This document shows, in pieces, positions 1 to 10,560 of a DNA stretch of 64,000 nt (the stretch's first letter is position 1; each line of letters opens with the position of its first letter). Under the pieces are notes generated by a model. The model was not told the DNA's origin. It did not search any database and was given only the letters and a program-made list of their open reading frames with translations. The DNA is from Hyphomicrobiales bacterium (GTDB lineage: Bacteria; Pseudomonadota; Alphaproteobacteria; Rhizobiales; Xanthobacteraceae). Location: the NCBI GenBank assembly GCA_016185205.1, contig JACPOA010000019.1, positions 62,001 to 126,000 of the forward strand. Reading direction: 5' to 3'. The position numbers and the translations under genes were made by a program.

Positions 1-611
1 ACCTAAAGACGGGTGGCACAGCGAGTCCCACCTCTTACAGCGCCGGCCAACTCATTCTGCCCTTGATCGCTTCTCAATTTGCTGGCCCGTTGACGGTACT
101 CGATTTCGGCGGTGGCGCTGGGGTCGGACTGGTAAACATCCTCAGATATGCCCGCGGCCGCGACTTATCGCGTTTCTCTTATGTGCTAGTCGAAACACCA
201 GCTATGTGCCGGGTCGTTCGCAGTGCAATCGAGGCTCATGCTGGAACCGCTGTGGAGGAAATTCCGAAGGCGCTGCCAAAACCCCTGATTATTAACGCCG
301 GCGCCTCACTTCAAGTCGTTTCCGATTATCTAACAATACTCTCCCAACTGGCCAACTTAGCTCCAGAATTTTTCGTCGTGTCGCAAACACCGATGAGTGA
401 TTGCCCCACCTACGCGCGCCAGAGTTTCAATGTGCCGCATAGAACGATGGCCCACTGGGTATTCAATCGTGCGGAGTTCATCGCCGGAATGCAGAGCGTT
501 GGATATCAGTTGATATTTAGCGTAGATCACGATCTCAGGCTGACCCACAAGAATGCGCCGGGACCATCGGTCATGGCGAGCATGGTGTTTTCGCGTATGA
601 GTCCCCGGTGA
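1..611 (+). CDS. TIGR04325-type putative methyltransferase, 5' truncated by window edge
   Basis: Frame stays open upstream of the ORF-track start to base 3 (..AGQLILPLIASQFAGPLTVLDFGGGAGVGL) and aligns to the next ORF; motifs LDFGGGAG, YVLVETPAMC, SQTPM, FNRAEFI. Confidence 0.8.
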   Translation, partial: LKTGGTASPTSYSAGQLILPLIASQFAGPLTVLDFGGGAGVGLVNILRYARGRDLSRFSYVLVETPAMCRVVRSAIEAHAGTAVEEIPKALPKPLIINAGASLQVVSDYLTILSQLANLAPEFFVVSQTPMSDCPTYARQSFNVPHRTMAHWVFNRAEFIAGMQSVGYQLIFSVDHDLRLTHKNAPGPSVMASMVFSRMSPR

Positions 612-1436
612 TTGGGAAGCAGGAAAAAATTGATGGCGTCCACAAACGTTCGCTCACTTATCATTGACCTAACCCCGCCTGTTTTGCTGCGTTTGGCGCA
701 AAGCCTGCGGCGCCGCGCGCGTGGGATCGGATTTCACGCCTTTGTGCCGGGCCGTAATCCGTCCACAGCGGACGTGGGGGAAGGCTATGACGATGACAAA
801 TATGCCGGATTGATCGTCACCAACCAGTTGCGAGCGAGGAAATCTGAATCAAACGATGACAGAAGTTGGTATCTCGTTCTGCCGGTGGTTGTTTCCCAGT
901 TTTTCGATAAACCGTTGACCGTCCTTGATTTCGGTGGCGGTGCAGCCACTGGGCTGTTCTGCATTTTGGATCAAGTTACTGGTCTCGATCTTGCGAAGCT
1001 CTCCTATGTGCTTGTTGAAACCCCCGCGATGTGCCGAGCGGTCCGTGACAGGCTTGTGCCTGTTCTGCCACCCCTGCCTGTGAAAATCGTCGAGGATATT
1101 CCGACTTCGCTTGCCTCCCCCTTGATCGTAAATATTGGTGGATCGATTCAATACATCTCCGCGTATCGGGAAGCCTTAGCCCGGCTTGCCGGCCTTTCGC
1201 CGCAACTCATCATCATATCCCAAACGCCGATGACTGAAGGACCGACATCAACCTGGCAGCAATTTCATCCGTACAAGAAGATAGAGGCTCGAATCTTCAA
1301 TCGTTCTGAGTTCATTGCCGAAATGCGATCGCTAGGCTATGCGTGTATCTTCATGGTCAGTCACAGCGCACCAATCACAGAAAAGAACGGCCCAGCTTTC
1401 AGAACCAATATGATATTCCGTCTGGACTCAAATTGA
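612..1436 (+). CDS. TIGR04325-type putative methyltransferase (tandem paralogue)
   Basis: Same motifs as the preceding ORF (LTVLDFGGGAATGL, YVLVETPAMCRAV, ISQTPMTEGPT, FNRSEFI). ATG at 633 is an alternative start. Confidence 0.8.
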   Translation: MGSRKKLMASTNVRSLIIDLTPPVLLRLAQSLRRRARGIGFHAFVPGRNPSTADVGEGYDDDKYAGLIVTNQLRARKSESNDDRSWYLVLPVVVSQFFDKPLTVLDFGGGAATGLFCILDQVTGLDLAKLSYVLVETPAMCRAVRDRLVPVLPPLPVKIVEDIPTSLASPLIVNIGGSIQYISAYREALARLAGLSPQLIIISQTPMTEGPTSTWQQFHPYKKIEARIFNRSEFIAEMRSLGYACIFMVSHSAPITEKNGPAFRTNMIFRLDSN

Positions 1437-1644
1437 TTCCCTTTGCTGGCCCGTGACCCGCTACGGCCACTGCAACATCTGCCTCTTTGCCAATCTCTGT
1501 CGTGAAGTACCCGGCGATATTGCTGGTCGCTAAGTCACGCAGCGATTCCATGATAGCCAAGCTCATCCGCGCGGCGGCCATACGGCCCAACGCGGCCGAT
1601 TTGATCGCCGTAGTGCAAGGTAAAAGGTATACAAGGTATAAGTT

Positions 1645-2805
1645 ATGACGCCGCGACTTACGATCGTAATGCCGCTCAAAGGACGGCATCTTTTTACCTT
1701 TCGATTTTTATGGCACGCAAACAAGGCTCGGCTGCCGTATCGGTTCCTGCTCGCAGATGGGCAGGTCAACGAGGCAGTCGCGCGCCGTCTCGAGGATAGT
1801 CGCAAGGAATTTCCGGAACTCGACATAGAGTATGTCCGCTATCCCGACGACACCGACTACAGCCGATATTTCGCAAAAATGTTCGATGCGATGCAGCGCG
1901 TGCGGACACCCTATGTGATGCATGCGGACAATGATGACTTACTTGGTTTTCATGGCATCGAACGGGCGCTCGATTTCTTGGACGCGAATACGGATTATGT
2001 CTGCGCGCGTGGCCGGGTCGTCACTTTTTCGGTCTATTCCGGAATTGGAGGTTCGAACCGCGGCGTTAGCGGCAGGTTCAACCGCTTTGTCATGCACGGC
2101 GATTCCAAGGATGTGGTCGACCCCACCGCAACGGAAAGGCTCCGGCAGGGCGGGCTATGTAACGCGTTGTATTACGCAATCTACCGTACCGCGGCGCCCG
2201 TCTGCATCTGGCGTGAAATTACCGAAATCGATTTTTCGGATATGATGCTGCACGAGAATTTCTATGCGCTGCGGGCGTTAACGCTCGGCAAGGTCCATAC
2301 CAATAAAGAAACAATTAGTTACTATGGCCAAGCCGGTACCGGGATCAGTTACCGGCCTCTGCTCGACTGGGCTAGCCACCTCCTGCGCAGCCGATTTACG
2401 TCGGACGCCCATGCCGCGGTCGCGCGCATTTCATTGGCTGCCGCCAACGCCGATGGCGCCGACGCCGCCACGATTGCCGAGGACGTCAGAACGATACTCG
2501 AAAACTACTACCGAGCTTTTTTATCGATGAACTACGGATTGTTTGCGCAGATCAAGCGCACCATGCGTAAAAAATGGCCGCGCATTGTAAACTACGCGCA
2601 AACTTGTCCTCGCTTTTCTGTCGGTCGCGAGCGAGCGGCAATTTTAACGCAACTGAAACATGCCGGTGCAAGTCAGCAAGTTCTCATGCGTATCCGTGGC
2701 GAACTCGCAGAGATTGAATCTGCATTGTCGCCTGAGGCATTCGCTGATTTTGCCGGGCCGTTTCTGCCGATCGCGCACTCCGAGGGTAGCCGCGAATGGC
2801 TCTGA
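1645..2805 (+). CDS. Glycosyltransferase (TIGR00180-like, GT2 fold)
   Basis: N-terminal LTIVMPLKGRHLFTFRFLWHAN, YVMHADNDDLL motif. Confidence 0.75.
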   Translation: MTPRLTIVMPLKGRHLFTFRFLWHANKARLPYRFLLADGQVNEAVARRLEDSRKEFPELDIEYVRYPDDTDYSRYFAKMFDAMQRVRTPYVMHADNDDLLGFHGIERALDFLDANTDYVCARGRVVTFSVYSGIGGSNRGVSGRFNRFVMHGDSKDVVDPTATERLRQGGLCNALYYAIYRTAAPVCIWREITEIDFSDMMLHENFYALRALTLGKVHTNKETISYYGQAGTGISYRPLLDWASHLLRSRFTSDAHAAVARISLAAANADGADAATIAEDVRTILENYYRAFLSMNYGLFAQIKRTMRKKWPRIVNYAQTCPRFSVGRERAAILTQLKHAGASQQVLMRIRGELAEIESALSPEAFADFAGPFLPIAHSEGSREWL

Positions 2806-2893
2806 AATTCGGGCTGAGATGAAATAGCGAACTGATTTTCACGAAAAACCCATCACATAATCGAATGCGAGACGCGTCGTCAAAGCAAGCATA

Positions 2894-4690
2894 ATGAAAC
2901 CTTATCTTCTCTTATTCCGCGATCTGGTGAAGCGCCTGGGTTGGCGCTTTCCAGTGCTTGTCGCCTGGACGGTGGTGGTTGGTCTCGGCGAGGGTGTTGC
3001 GGTGGTTCTGCTGCTGCCGCTTTTGAGCCGGATCGGCATTGCGGTTTCAAGCAGCCAAGGTGTGGTTATCAGCCAGCTTGACAGGGGCCTGACACTGATC
3101 GGTGCGACCGGTCCCTTGACAATCCTCGCCGTCATCATCGCGGTTGTGGCTATACAAACAATGCTCTCTGTCGTTCTGATATGGTGGACGGCGATACTCG
3201 CGCGGCGTTATCAGAGCCAGCGTCAGTTGGAACTATTTGACGCCTTTATGCGCGCGAAGTGGAACTACCTCGCCGACAAGAAGGCCGGTGAGATGACAAA
3301 TGCGGTCATCACGGAAAGCGAACGATTAGGGGGGGCTTTCACAATATGCCTATCGCTGCTGGCGAGTGTCGTCGTGACGATCATCTATGTCGTTCTATCG
3401 CTTTTTATCGCCTGGCAAATCACTCTAAGCCTTATTGGCTTAGCTGCCGCTGCCGCGTTGGTCATGGGGCAGTTCTATAGAAGGACCTACGCGGTCGGCC
3501 AGAGTCTGGCTCCGCTCAATGCGGAATTGCAATCCGTGCTTACCGAGCATTTCGCGGGGGCAAAATTCATTAAAGCAAGCGCAGGGATCGATCGCGCCAC
3601 GGAGCGCATTGGATCTTTGGTGCAAAGGCTCGAAAAAGCCAATGCATTCGCAAATTCCTTGCCTGGAACGGTCCGTAACTTCCTCGAAGCAATAGGGTTG
3701 ATCGGGCTCGCGATAATGCTTGTGCTTGGCAGCACGTGGATGGGTGTGGCGGCCGGCAACGTCGTCATTGTGCTCGCGCTCTTTGGTCGTCTGTTTCCGC
3801 GCATCAGTGCGTTGCAAGCTAATCTGCATCATCTCAGCTGGAACGTGCCCGCCGTCGAGGCCATCAACAAATTGCAAACCGCCGCGGAAGCCGAAGCGGA
3901 GCGGCAGGATGACACAAGTCCCCCACTGACGATCGCCCTGCCGACGACTCTGACCATACGAGGCTTGCAGGTGAAATTCGGCGAGCGCGTGGTGTTGGAC
4001 CAGATCAATTTGACGCTGCCGATTCCCGGCATCCTTGCGGTCGTCGGCAGATCGGGGGCCGGCAAATCGACGCTCGCGCACACGCTCCTGGGCTTGGTTG
4101 AGCCGAATGCGGGATCGATCCGGCTGGACAACCACGAACTCAGGTTCACGCCGCTTCGGGCTTGGCGTCGGACCATCGGATATGTGCCTCAGGAAACAAT
4201 TTTATTTCATGCGTCAATCAGAGATAACTTGACGTTCATCAACCGTGACGCATCGGAGGCGGAAATCAAAGCCGCGGTGCGAAGCGCGCATGCGGAGGAT
4301 TTCATCGAAGCCTGCCCCAAGGGGTTCGATACCATTATCGGCGATCAGGGTGCCAAGCTCTCCGGCGGGCAACGGCAGCGTCTTGGTATTGCGCGGGCTC
4401 TGCTGACGAACCCCGTATTGCTTGTGTTGGATGAGGCGATGAGCGCATTGGACGCCGAATCCGAAGTCGAGTTGATGAATACGCTTGAGGAGTTGCGTAG
4501 CCGGATGGGCATCTTGCTTATTGCACATAGGCTCGCGACGGTGCGTTCGGCCGATACTATTTGCGTGTTTGACGAGGGCCGAATTGTTGAAACAGGCGCT
4601 TGGGATGAGTTGATGGCGCGCAAAACTCTGTTGCGTGCCTTGGCTGACTCGCAGTCGCTGACCCAAAGTCGGTCCATCGGCGCAATTTGA
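2894..4690 (+). CDS. ABC transporter, fused permease and ATPase (MsbA-like exporter)
   Basis: N-terminal TM segments; Walker A GRSGAGKST, signature LSGGQRQR, Walker B VLLVLDEAMSALD. Confidence 0.93.
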   Translation: MKPYLLLFRDLVKRLGWRFPVLVAWTVVVGLGEGVAVVLLLPLLSRIGIAVSSSQGVVISQLDRGLTLIGATGPLTILAVIIAVVAIQTMLSVVLIWWTAILARRYQSQRQLELFDAFMRAKWNYLADKKAGEMTNAVITESERLGGAFTICLSLLASVVVTIIYVVLSLFIAWQITLSLIGLAAAAALVMGQFYRRTYAVGQSLAPLNAELQSVLTEHFAGAKFIKASAGIDRATERIGSLVQRLEKANAFANSLPGTVRNFLEAIGLIGLAIMLVLGSTWMGVAAGNVVIVLALFGRLFPRISALQANLHHLSWNVPAVEAINKLQTAAEAEAERQDDTSPPLTIALPTTLTIRGLQVKFGERVVLDQINLTLPIPGILAVVGRSGAGKSTLAHTLLGLVEPNAGSIRLDNHELRFTPLRAWRRTIGYVPQETILFHASIRDNLTFINRDASEAEIKAAVRSAHAEDFIEACPKGFDTIIGDQGAKLSGGQRQRLGIARALLTNPVLLVLDEAMSALDAESEVELMNTLEELRSRMGILLIAHRLATVRSADTICVFDEGRIVETGAWDELMARKTLLRALADSQSLTQSRSIGAI

Positions 4691-4836
4691 GCAAAAATCT
4701 ATGCGGGCCCGGATGGGTTTCATCGACGAGTCGTTACTTGAAAAGCTTGCCGATTCGATTGGCGATGTGGAATACAGTTCGTATCTTCGTCGCCTGCTTT
4801 CTCCCGCCTCACAATAGTCAATTGCTGGACACCAAT

Positions 4837-6069
4837 ATGGTCGCCGTATCTCGATGCCGTGTTTGCGATGCCCCGATCGACGCCTTTATGTCGTTTGGGC
4901 GCATGCCGATTGCTAATGGCTTTCTGACAGCGAACGAAATTCCCAACGAATATTTCTTCGAGCTTGCGCCGGCGTTTTGCGGCGCATGCGGGATGTTTCA
5001 GATCATGGAACAGCCCGAACCGGAGAAAATGTTCCACGAGCAATACGCTTTTTTCTCGAGCACCTCTCGCCATATGCAGGCGCATTTCGAAGGTTTTGCG
5101 AATGCTGTGTTAGGGCGGGTACTCGCCGGCCGTGCTGATCCGTTCGTCGTAGAGCTCGGCAGCAATGACGGGATTATGCTGCGACATTTCCAGCGTCGTG
5201 GCATCCGCCATCTCGGAATCGAGCCGTCCATCAATGTCGCGGATGTAGCGCGCGGTCATGGCATCAACACCATCAGCGAGTTCTTCGGCCGCAAGCTGGC
5301 TGACGATATCGTCGCAGAACATGGTCACGCCGACGCGATCTTGGCGGCGAATGTGATGTGTCATATTCCGGACCTTCCGGGCGTCGCCGCCGGTGTGCAG
5401 CGCCTGCTTAAGCCGGACGGTGTTTTTATCTTCGAGGACCCATATCTTGGCGATATGATCGCCAAGACATCGTACGACCAGATCTATGATGAGCACGTTT
5501 TCATATTTTCGGTGAACTCGGTGGCGCGGGCTTTCGCGATGCACGGTCTCGAATTGATCGATGTCATGCCGCAAACCACGCACGGCGGATCGATGCGCTA
5601 CATGCTGGCGCCGAAGGGCAGTCGGGCGGTCTCGGCAGCGGTCGGCGATGCTCTCGCGAAGGAGCGCGCGCAAGGACTTGATCAGGGCGGTACTTATTTG
5701 CGGTTCAAGCAAAATTGCGAAGCCTCTCGCGGCCTGTTGATGCGGACGCTGGAGAAGCTACCCGGGAAGGGAAAACGGGTTGTCGGCTATGGGGCGACCT
5801 CGAAAAGCACCACCGTTACGAATTATTGCGGCATTACGCCGGACCATGTCGAGTTCATTTCGGACACGACACCGATCAAGCAGGGCAAGCTTTCCCCCGG
5901 CGCGCACATTCCGGTGAGGCCTTATACGGAATTCACACGCCAATACCCGGATTACGCGCTGCTGTTTGCATGGAATCATGCGACGGAAATTCGCGAGAAG
6001 GAGTCGGCATTTATTGCCGCCGGTGGGCAATGGATCGTCTACGTTCCTGAAGTGAAGATCGTTTCGTGA
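4837..6069 (+). CDS. Class I SAM-dependent C-methyltransferase (NDP-sugar type)
   Basis: N-terminal Zn-like CRVCDAP..CGACGMFQ, SAM motif VVELGSNDG, C-terminal GYGATSKSTT. ORF track starts at 4687; MVAVSRCRVC at 4837 is the likelier start. Confidence 0.85.
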   Translation: MVAVSRCRVCDAPIDAFMSFGRMPIANGFLTANEIPNEYFFELAPAFCGACGMFQIMEQPEPEKMFHEQYAFFSSTSRHMQAHFEGFANAVLGRVLAGRADPFVVELGSNDGIMLRHFQRRGIRHLGIEPSINVADVARGHGINTISEFFGRKLADDIVAEHGHADAILAANVMCHIPDLPGVAAGVQRLLKPDGVFIFEDPYLGDMIAKTSYDQIYDEHVFIFSVNSVARAFAMHGLELIDVMPQTTHGGSMRYMLAPKGSRAVSAAVGDALAKERAQGLDQGGTYLRFKQNCEASRGLLMRTLEKLPGKGKRVVGYGATSKSTTVTNYCGITPDHVEFISDTTPIKQGKLSPGAHIPVRPYTEFTRQYPDYALLFAWNHATEIREKESAFIAAGGQWIVYVPEVKIVS

Positions 6070-7175
6070 TTCCTTGGGCGAACCCGCTCGCGCAATATCG
6101 CTCGCACGAAAGTGAGATTCTGGCGGCGATGGTGCGCGTTCTTGAAAGCAACAGCTATATTCTCGGCGGGGAGGTGGAGTCCTTCGAGCGCGCCTTTGCT
6201 AATTATTGCGGTATGGCGCATGGAGTTGGCGTCGGCAGCGGGACCGATGCGTTAATACTGGCGCTCCGAGCGCTGGATATTGGCGCTAGCGACGAGGTCA
6301 TCACGGTATCGCACACTGCGGTGGCGACCGTGGCCGCGATCTTGGCATGCGGCGCCACACCCGTTCTCGTCGACGTTGACCCTGCCTATTACACGGTCGA
6401 TCCGGCATGCATCGAAGCGGCGATAACGTCGCGGAGCAAGGCAATCGTCGCGGTTCATCTCTACGGGCAACCAGCCGACATGGACGCGATTGCGGCGATC
6501 GGCCGACGGCGGGGATTGCGGATCGTGGAGGATTGTGCGCAGGCCACCGGCGGCCGGTATCGCGGCCGCCGGGTCGGAGGTCTCGGGGATATCGCTTGCT
6601 TCAGCTTTTACCCAACCAAGAATCTCGGAGCGATCGGCGACGGCGGCATGGTGGTAACAGCTGACGAGGCGTTAGCGTCACGCGTTCGACGCCTTCGCCA
6701 ATATGGCTGGGACGAATCGCGCAATACGCTTGAGATCGGCGTCAATTCGCGCCTCGATTCGCTGCAGGCGGCAATCCTGCACGCCAAGCTGCCGCACCTT
6801 GACGCCGACAACGTTCGACGTGCGGCCATCGCCAGCCGGTACGACCGGGCTTTTGCCGGCTTGCCGCTCACTCTACCGGCCACTTCCTCGGAGGACACCC
6901 ACGTCTATCATCTGTATGTCGTGCGATGCGAGCAACGCGACCGCTTGAGCGCGCATCTCGCCGCCGATCAAATTGGTTCCGCCGTGCACTATCCGGTTCC
7001 CGTGCACCAACAGCACGGATATGCCGAGCGCGTCATCGTAACGGACGGCGGCTTGCCGGTGACCACTGGACTCGCCGATCAAATCCTCTCGCTGCCGATC
7101 TATCCCGAGCTGAGCGACGCCGAGGTCGACCTGGTGATCACTTCAATCCGGCGGTACTACGCGCTACCGCGCTGA
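6066..7175 (+). CDS. DegT/DnrJ/EryC1/StrS family aminotransferase
   Basis: GVGSGTDALILALRAL, VEDCAQATGGRYRGRRVGGLGDIACFSFYPTKNLGAIGDGGM. Confidence 0.92.
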   Translation: MIPWANPLAQYRSHESEILAAMVRVLESNSYILGGEVESFERAFANYCGMAHGVGVGSGTDALILALRALDIGASDEVITVSHTAVATVAAILACGATPVLVDVDPAYYTVDPACIEAAITSRSKAIVAVHLYGQPADMDAIAAIGRRRGLRIVEDCAQATGGRYRGRRVGGLGDIACFSFYPTKNLGAIGDGGMVVTADEALASRVRRLRQYGWDESRNTLEIGVNSRLDSLQAAILHAKLPHLDADNVRRAAIASRYDRAFAGLPLTLPATSSEDTHVYHLYVVRCEQRDRLSAHLAADQIGSAVHYPVPVHQQHGYAERVIVTDGGLPVTTGLADQILSLPIYPELSDAEVDLVITSIRRYYALPR

Positions 7176-7214
7176 TTTTGCAACGTAGATTCCAGCGCCT
7201 ATTTCAAATATCCA

Positions 7215-8153
7215 ATGCCTGACGCGCCTTTATTCACCGTATTTACACCGACATACAATCGCGCACACACGATCCAGCGCGTGTTCGACAGCCTGTGTGC
7301 GCAGACGCGGCGAGATTTCGAATGGCTGGTGGTCGACGATGGTTCGACCGACAACACGTCGAATCTGATCGCAAGCTGGGCCAAGACTGCCGATTTTCCA
7401 ATTCGTTATTTCAAACAGAAAAATTCCGGCAAGCATATTGCTTACAATCTCGCATTGCGGGAGGCCCGGGGTCAGTTCTTCCTCCCGCTGGATTCTGACG
7501 ATGCCTTCACCCCTATCGCGATGGCGAGAGTGGCACATCACTGGTCGGAAATTCCAGAATCGGACAAATGCTTCTTTTGCGGAATTGGTGGATTGTGCTG
7601 CGATCAATTTGGAAACATTGTTGGCGATCGCTATCCGTCCGAGCCCCTCGATACCGATATGCGTAAATTAAAGTATGTGTATCGAGTACGAGGTGAGAAG
7701 TGGGTTGCGTTGCAAACAGAAGTTGCTCGACGCTATCCTTTTGCAGAGGTTCGTGCGACGCAATTCATTCCTGAAAGCACAGTCTGGTTTGAGATCGCCA
7801 AGACCTACAAGATTCGATGGTTCAATGAAGTCTACCGCGTTTACTACGCTGACGATGAGACGACCGGGGTTACTCTAACGCAGAGGCGGAATCTGTCGGA
7901 AAACGCGCCGGGTTTTTTGTATTATTATCAATGGCTGCTCAACAATGATCTCGATTATTTCTTTCGTTCGCCCATGCCGTTCTTGAAAGCGGCACTGGCG
8001 CTGCCGGTCGTTGCGCAATTCTCTGGCATGCGATTTGGACAGGCGTTCAGGTCGTTAAACCGGGTGCCGGCAAAAGCTCTTGTGCTGATGGCGCTACCTC
8101 TCTCTATTCTGCTTTACATTTTCGATATTACTTTTCGAAGACGAACCGAATGA
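7215..8153 (+). CDS. Glycosyltransferase family 2
   Basis: FTVFTPTYNRAHTIQRVFDSL, VVDDGSTDNT, LPLDSDDAF. Confidence 0.9.
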   Translation: MPDAPLFTVFTPTYNRAHTIQRVFDSLCAQTRRDFEWLVVDDGSTDNTSNLIASWAKTADFPIRYFKQKNSGKHIAYNLALREARGQFFLPLDSDDAFTPIAMARVAHHWSEIPESDKCFFCGIGGLCCDQFGNIVGDRYPSEPLDTDMRKLKYVYRVRGEKWVALQTEVARRYPFAEVRATQFIPESTVWFEIAKTYKIRWFNEVYRVYYADDETTGVTLTQRRNLSENAPGFLYYYQWLLNNDLDYFFRSPMPFLKAALALPVVAQFSGMRFGQAFRSLNRVPAKALVLMALPLSILLYIFDITFRRRTE

Positions 8154-8163
8154 GGGAAGTCAC

Positions 8164-8919
8164 GTGACAGATAAAATTGACCTGTCCGATACAAGCAGCT
8201 CAGAAATAGTGTGGACACGGGAAATGGTTCGCCGTTTTTGGACTTATGAGCGGAGGCGACCGGAGAACTTCTTTTCGTTTCAGGTTGGCGGTGTCGTAAC
8301 GCGCCGCTTCCGGCGCTATCTGCGGGGCCGGGTGGTCGATTACGGTGCAGGGACGGGCTTTCTGGTTGAAGATATGCTCGCTGCAGGCGTTCAATGCGGA
8401 GCCGTGGAATTTGGAGAGCACGCCGCCCAAGAGCTAGGCAATCGATTCGCGCGCCAAAATGGTTTCCTCGGAGCGCGCGACAGCATCAATCTGGCCGATT
8501 GGAAAGGCAGCTTCGACACCGCGTTTTTGGTTGAAGTCGTCGAGCATCTATACGACGAAGATTTGCAGAAATGCCTGTCGGCTGTTCGGTCGCTTCTAAA
8601 GCCGGGTGGACGGCTCATTGTGACCACGCCAAACGAGGAGGACCGTAGTAAGTCTTTCATCTGCTCGCCTGAAAGCGGACTGCCGTTTCATCGATTTCAG
8701 CACGTCCGGTCGTGGAGCGCGCAGTCATTGAGAAGCTCGTTAACGAAAAATGGCTTTAGAGTCGCTGCAATCGGCTCAACGGATTTTGGAGCACATCCGC
8801 TTGCACACAAAAGGACAATGTCACTCCCTGTGCGCATGGTGAAAAGCGTAACCAAGCGACTGGTGAACCGTAATCCGCACTTGTATTGCGTCGCGTTATC
8901 GGCTGAAGGGTGCGACTAG
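8164..8919 (+). CDS. Class I SAM-dependent methyltransferase
   Basis: VVDYGAGTGFLVEDML, EVVEHLYDEDL, LLKPGGRLIVTTPNEED. Confidence 0.85.
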   Translation: MTDKIDLSDTSSSEIVWTREMVRRFWTYERRRPENFFSFQVGGVVTRRFRRYLRGRVVDYGAGTGFLVEDMLAAGVQCGAVEFGEHAAQELGNRFARQNGFLGARDSINLADWKGSFDTAFLVEVVEHLYDEDLQKCLSAVRSLLKPGGRLIVTTPNEEDRSKSFICSPESGLPFHRFQHVRSWSAQSLRSSLTKNGFRVAAIGSTDFGAHPLAHKRTMSLPVRMVKSVTKRLVNRNPHLYCVALSAEGCD

Positions 8920-8945
8920 CAATGGCTGTTTGCTCAACTTTGCCT

Positions 8946-9506
8946 ATGCAAATAAAACAAACAGATCTCGCAGGTCTCCTGCTGATCGAGCCACAGCGCT
9001 TCCGTGACGAACGCGGATTTTTTCTTGAGAGCTATCAAGTTGAACGTTATCGCGACTCCGGCATTTTGGACACCTTCGTCCAGGATAACCATTCGCGATC
9101 CATGAAAGGTGCGCTTCGCGGCCTGCATTTTCAGGTCAAACATCCGCAGTCTCAGCTCCTCACCGTGATGCGCGGGCGGATATTCGATGTCGCGGTGGAC
9201 CTACGGCAACCGTCTCTGACCTTTGGGCGTTGGTTCGGAGCGGAGCTGAGCGAGGACGGGCCGCGACAGATTTATATGGCTCCGGGCTTTGCACATGGTT
9301 TCTGTGTGCTGAGTGATTTTGCCGACCTCCATTACAAAGTAAGCCGAATTTACGATCACGCCGACGAGGGCGGACTGTTGTGGAACGATCCGGAAATCGG
9401 AATTCGCTGGCCGATCGAAGCACCGATCGTATCGAAGCGTGACGGCGCCTATCCAAGGCTTCGCGATCTCGATCGTCAACGCTTGCCGCATGTCGCGGCG
9501 GAATAG
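8946..9506 (+). CDS. rfbC: dTDP-4-dehydrorhamnose 3,5-epimerase family
   Basis: FRDERGFFLESYQ, FVQDNHSRSMKGALRGLHFQ, GFAHGFCVLSD. Start set at MQIKQTDLAG. Confidence 0.92.
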   Translation: MQIKQTDLAGLLLIEPQRFRDERGFFLESYQVERYRDSGILDTFVQDNHSRSMKGALRGLHFQVKHPQSQLLTVMRGRIFDVAVDLRQPSLTFGRWFGAELSEDGPRQIYMAPGFAHGFCVLSDFADLHYKVSRIYDHADEGGLLWNDPEIGIRWPIEAPIVSKRDGAYPRLRDLDRQRLPHVAAE

Positions 9507-9548
9507 CGCCGAGATATGCGCAGTCATCGGATAGCGATAAGGAACTGA

Positions 9549-10544
9549 ATGAACGCCGTCGTCATCACCGGCGCGCGCGGCTATATAGGCAGCGCTTTGG
9601 CAAAGCGGTTGGCGGACGCCGGGTGGCGGCTGCGGCTCGTATCGCGCGTTTCCGATGCGCCCGTTGCACCAGTCGAAATTTCGCCAAACATCGAATTCGT
9701 CCAGGCCGATTTGCGCGACGAGCGGGCCTGGGCCGATGTGATGGCCGGGGCGGGGGTTATCATACATCTGTCGTGGCGCACCGATCTGCGTGCCGCCGAA
9801 GCCGATCCGGCCGGTGATGAGCGCATCAACATTGAGCCGGTGAGATCGCTCATCCGCGCCGCCGAACGATCCGGAACGCGGCCGAACGTGATTTTTGCAA
9901 GCACAGTGACGATTGTTGGGATCGAGCACGCCAACCCGGTCGACGAGACGACGCCGGATAGGCCCTGTTCGGTCTATGACCGCAATAAGTTGACTTGCGA
10001 AACCCTGCTGCGCGAAGCGACCGCCAACGCGATACTTCGCGCTTGTAGCTTGCGCCTGTCGAACGTCTACGGCTACGGTCGCGTGTCCGTGAACGCGAAC
10101 CGCGGAATTCTGAATTCGATGATGGAACGTGCCGCGAGCGGGGAGCCGTTGACGGTTTACGGCGACGGGTCATGTGTACGCGATTTCACGCATCTCGACG
10201 ATGTCGTGGAAGCGTTCTGCGCGGCTGCCGCTTCCGATGGTGTTCGCGATGGCAGCCGCTACGTAATCGCGACCTGCAAGGGGCACACATTGGCCGAGGC
10301 TTTCGATCTGGTTGCACAGGAAGCGCTTGTGCAAAACGGGCGCCGCATCGAGATCCGCCATGTGCCGGAGCCGGTCGATCTTCAGCCGATCGAACGGCGC
10401 CATTTTGTTGGAAATCCGGGACTGTTTCAGAAGCTTACTGGCTGGCGGCCGCAAATTGATCTGCGTGCGGGAATTCGCGACTATTTTGTTCGTGTTGCTT
10501 TGCTCCGGCCCTTGCCGTCGGACGATGACCACGTGACGATTTGA
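9549..10544 (+). CDS. NAD-dependent epimerase/dehydratase (SDR)
   Basis: Rossmann ITGARGYIGSAL; catalytic SVYDRNK; RLSNVYG. Confidence 0.88.
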   Translation: MNAVVITGARGYIGSALAKRLADAGWRLRLVSRVSDAPVAPVEISPNIEFVQADLRDERAWADVMAGAGVIIHLSWRTDLRAAEADPAGDERINIEPVRSLIRAAERSGTRPNVIFASTVTIVGIEHANPVDETTPDRPCSVYDRNKLTCETLLREATANAILRACSLRLSNVYGYGRVSVNANRGILNSMMERAASGEPLTVYGDGSCVRDFTHLDDVVEAFCAAAASDGVRDGSRYVIATCKGHTLAEAFDLVAQEALVQNGRRIEIRHVPEPVDLQPIERRHFVGNPGLFQKLTGWRPQIDLRAGIRDYFVRVALLRPLPSDDDHVTI

Positions 10545-10560
10545 CCGGGAAAGAATCAGA

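Noticed and set aside
1399-1689. Minus ORF and possible gene remnant in the 1437-1644 gap
   Set aside because: Plus-strand RYGHCNICLFANLC only vaguely recalls a Cys-rich methyltransferase N-terminus; too short and interrupted to support.
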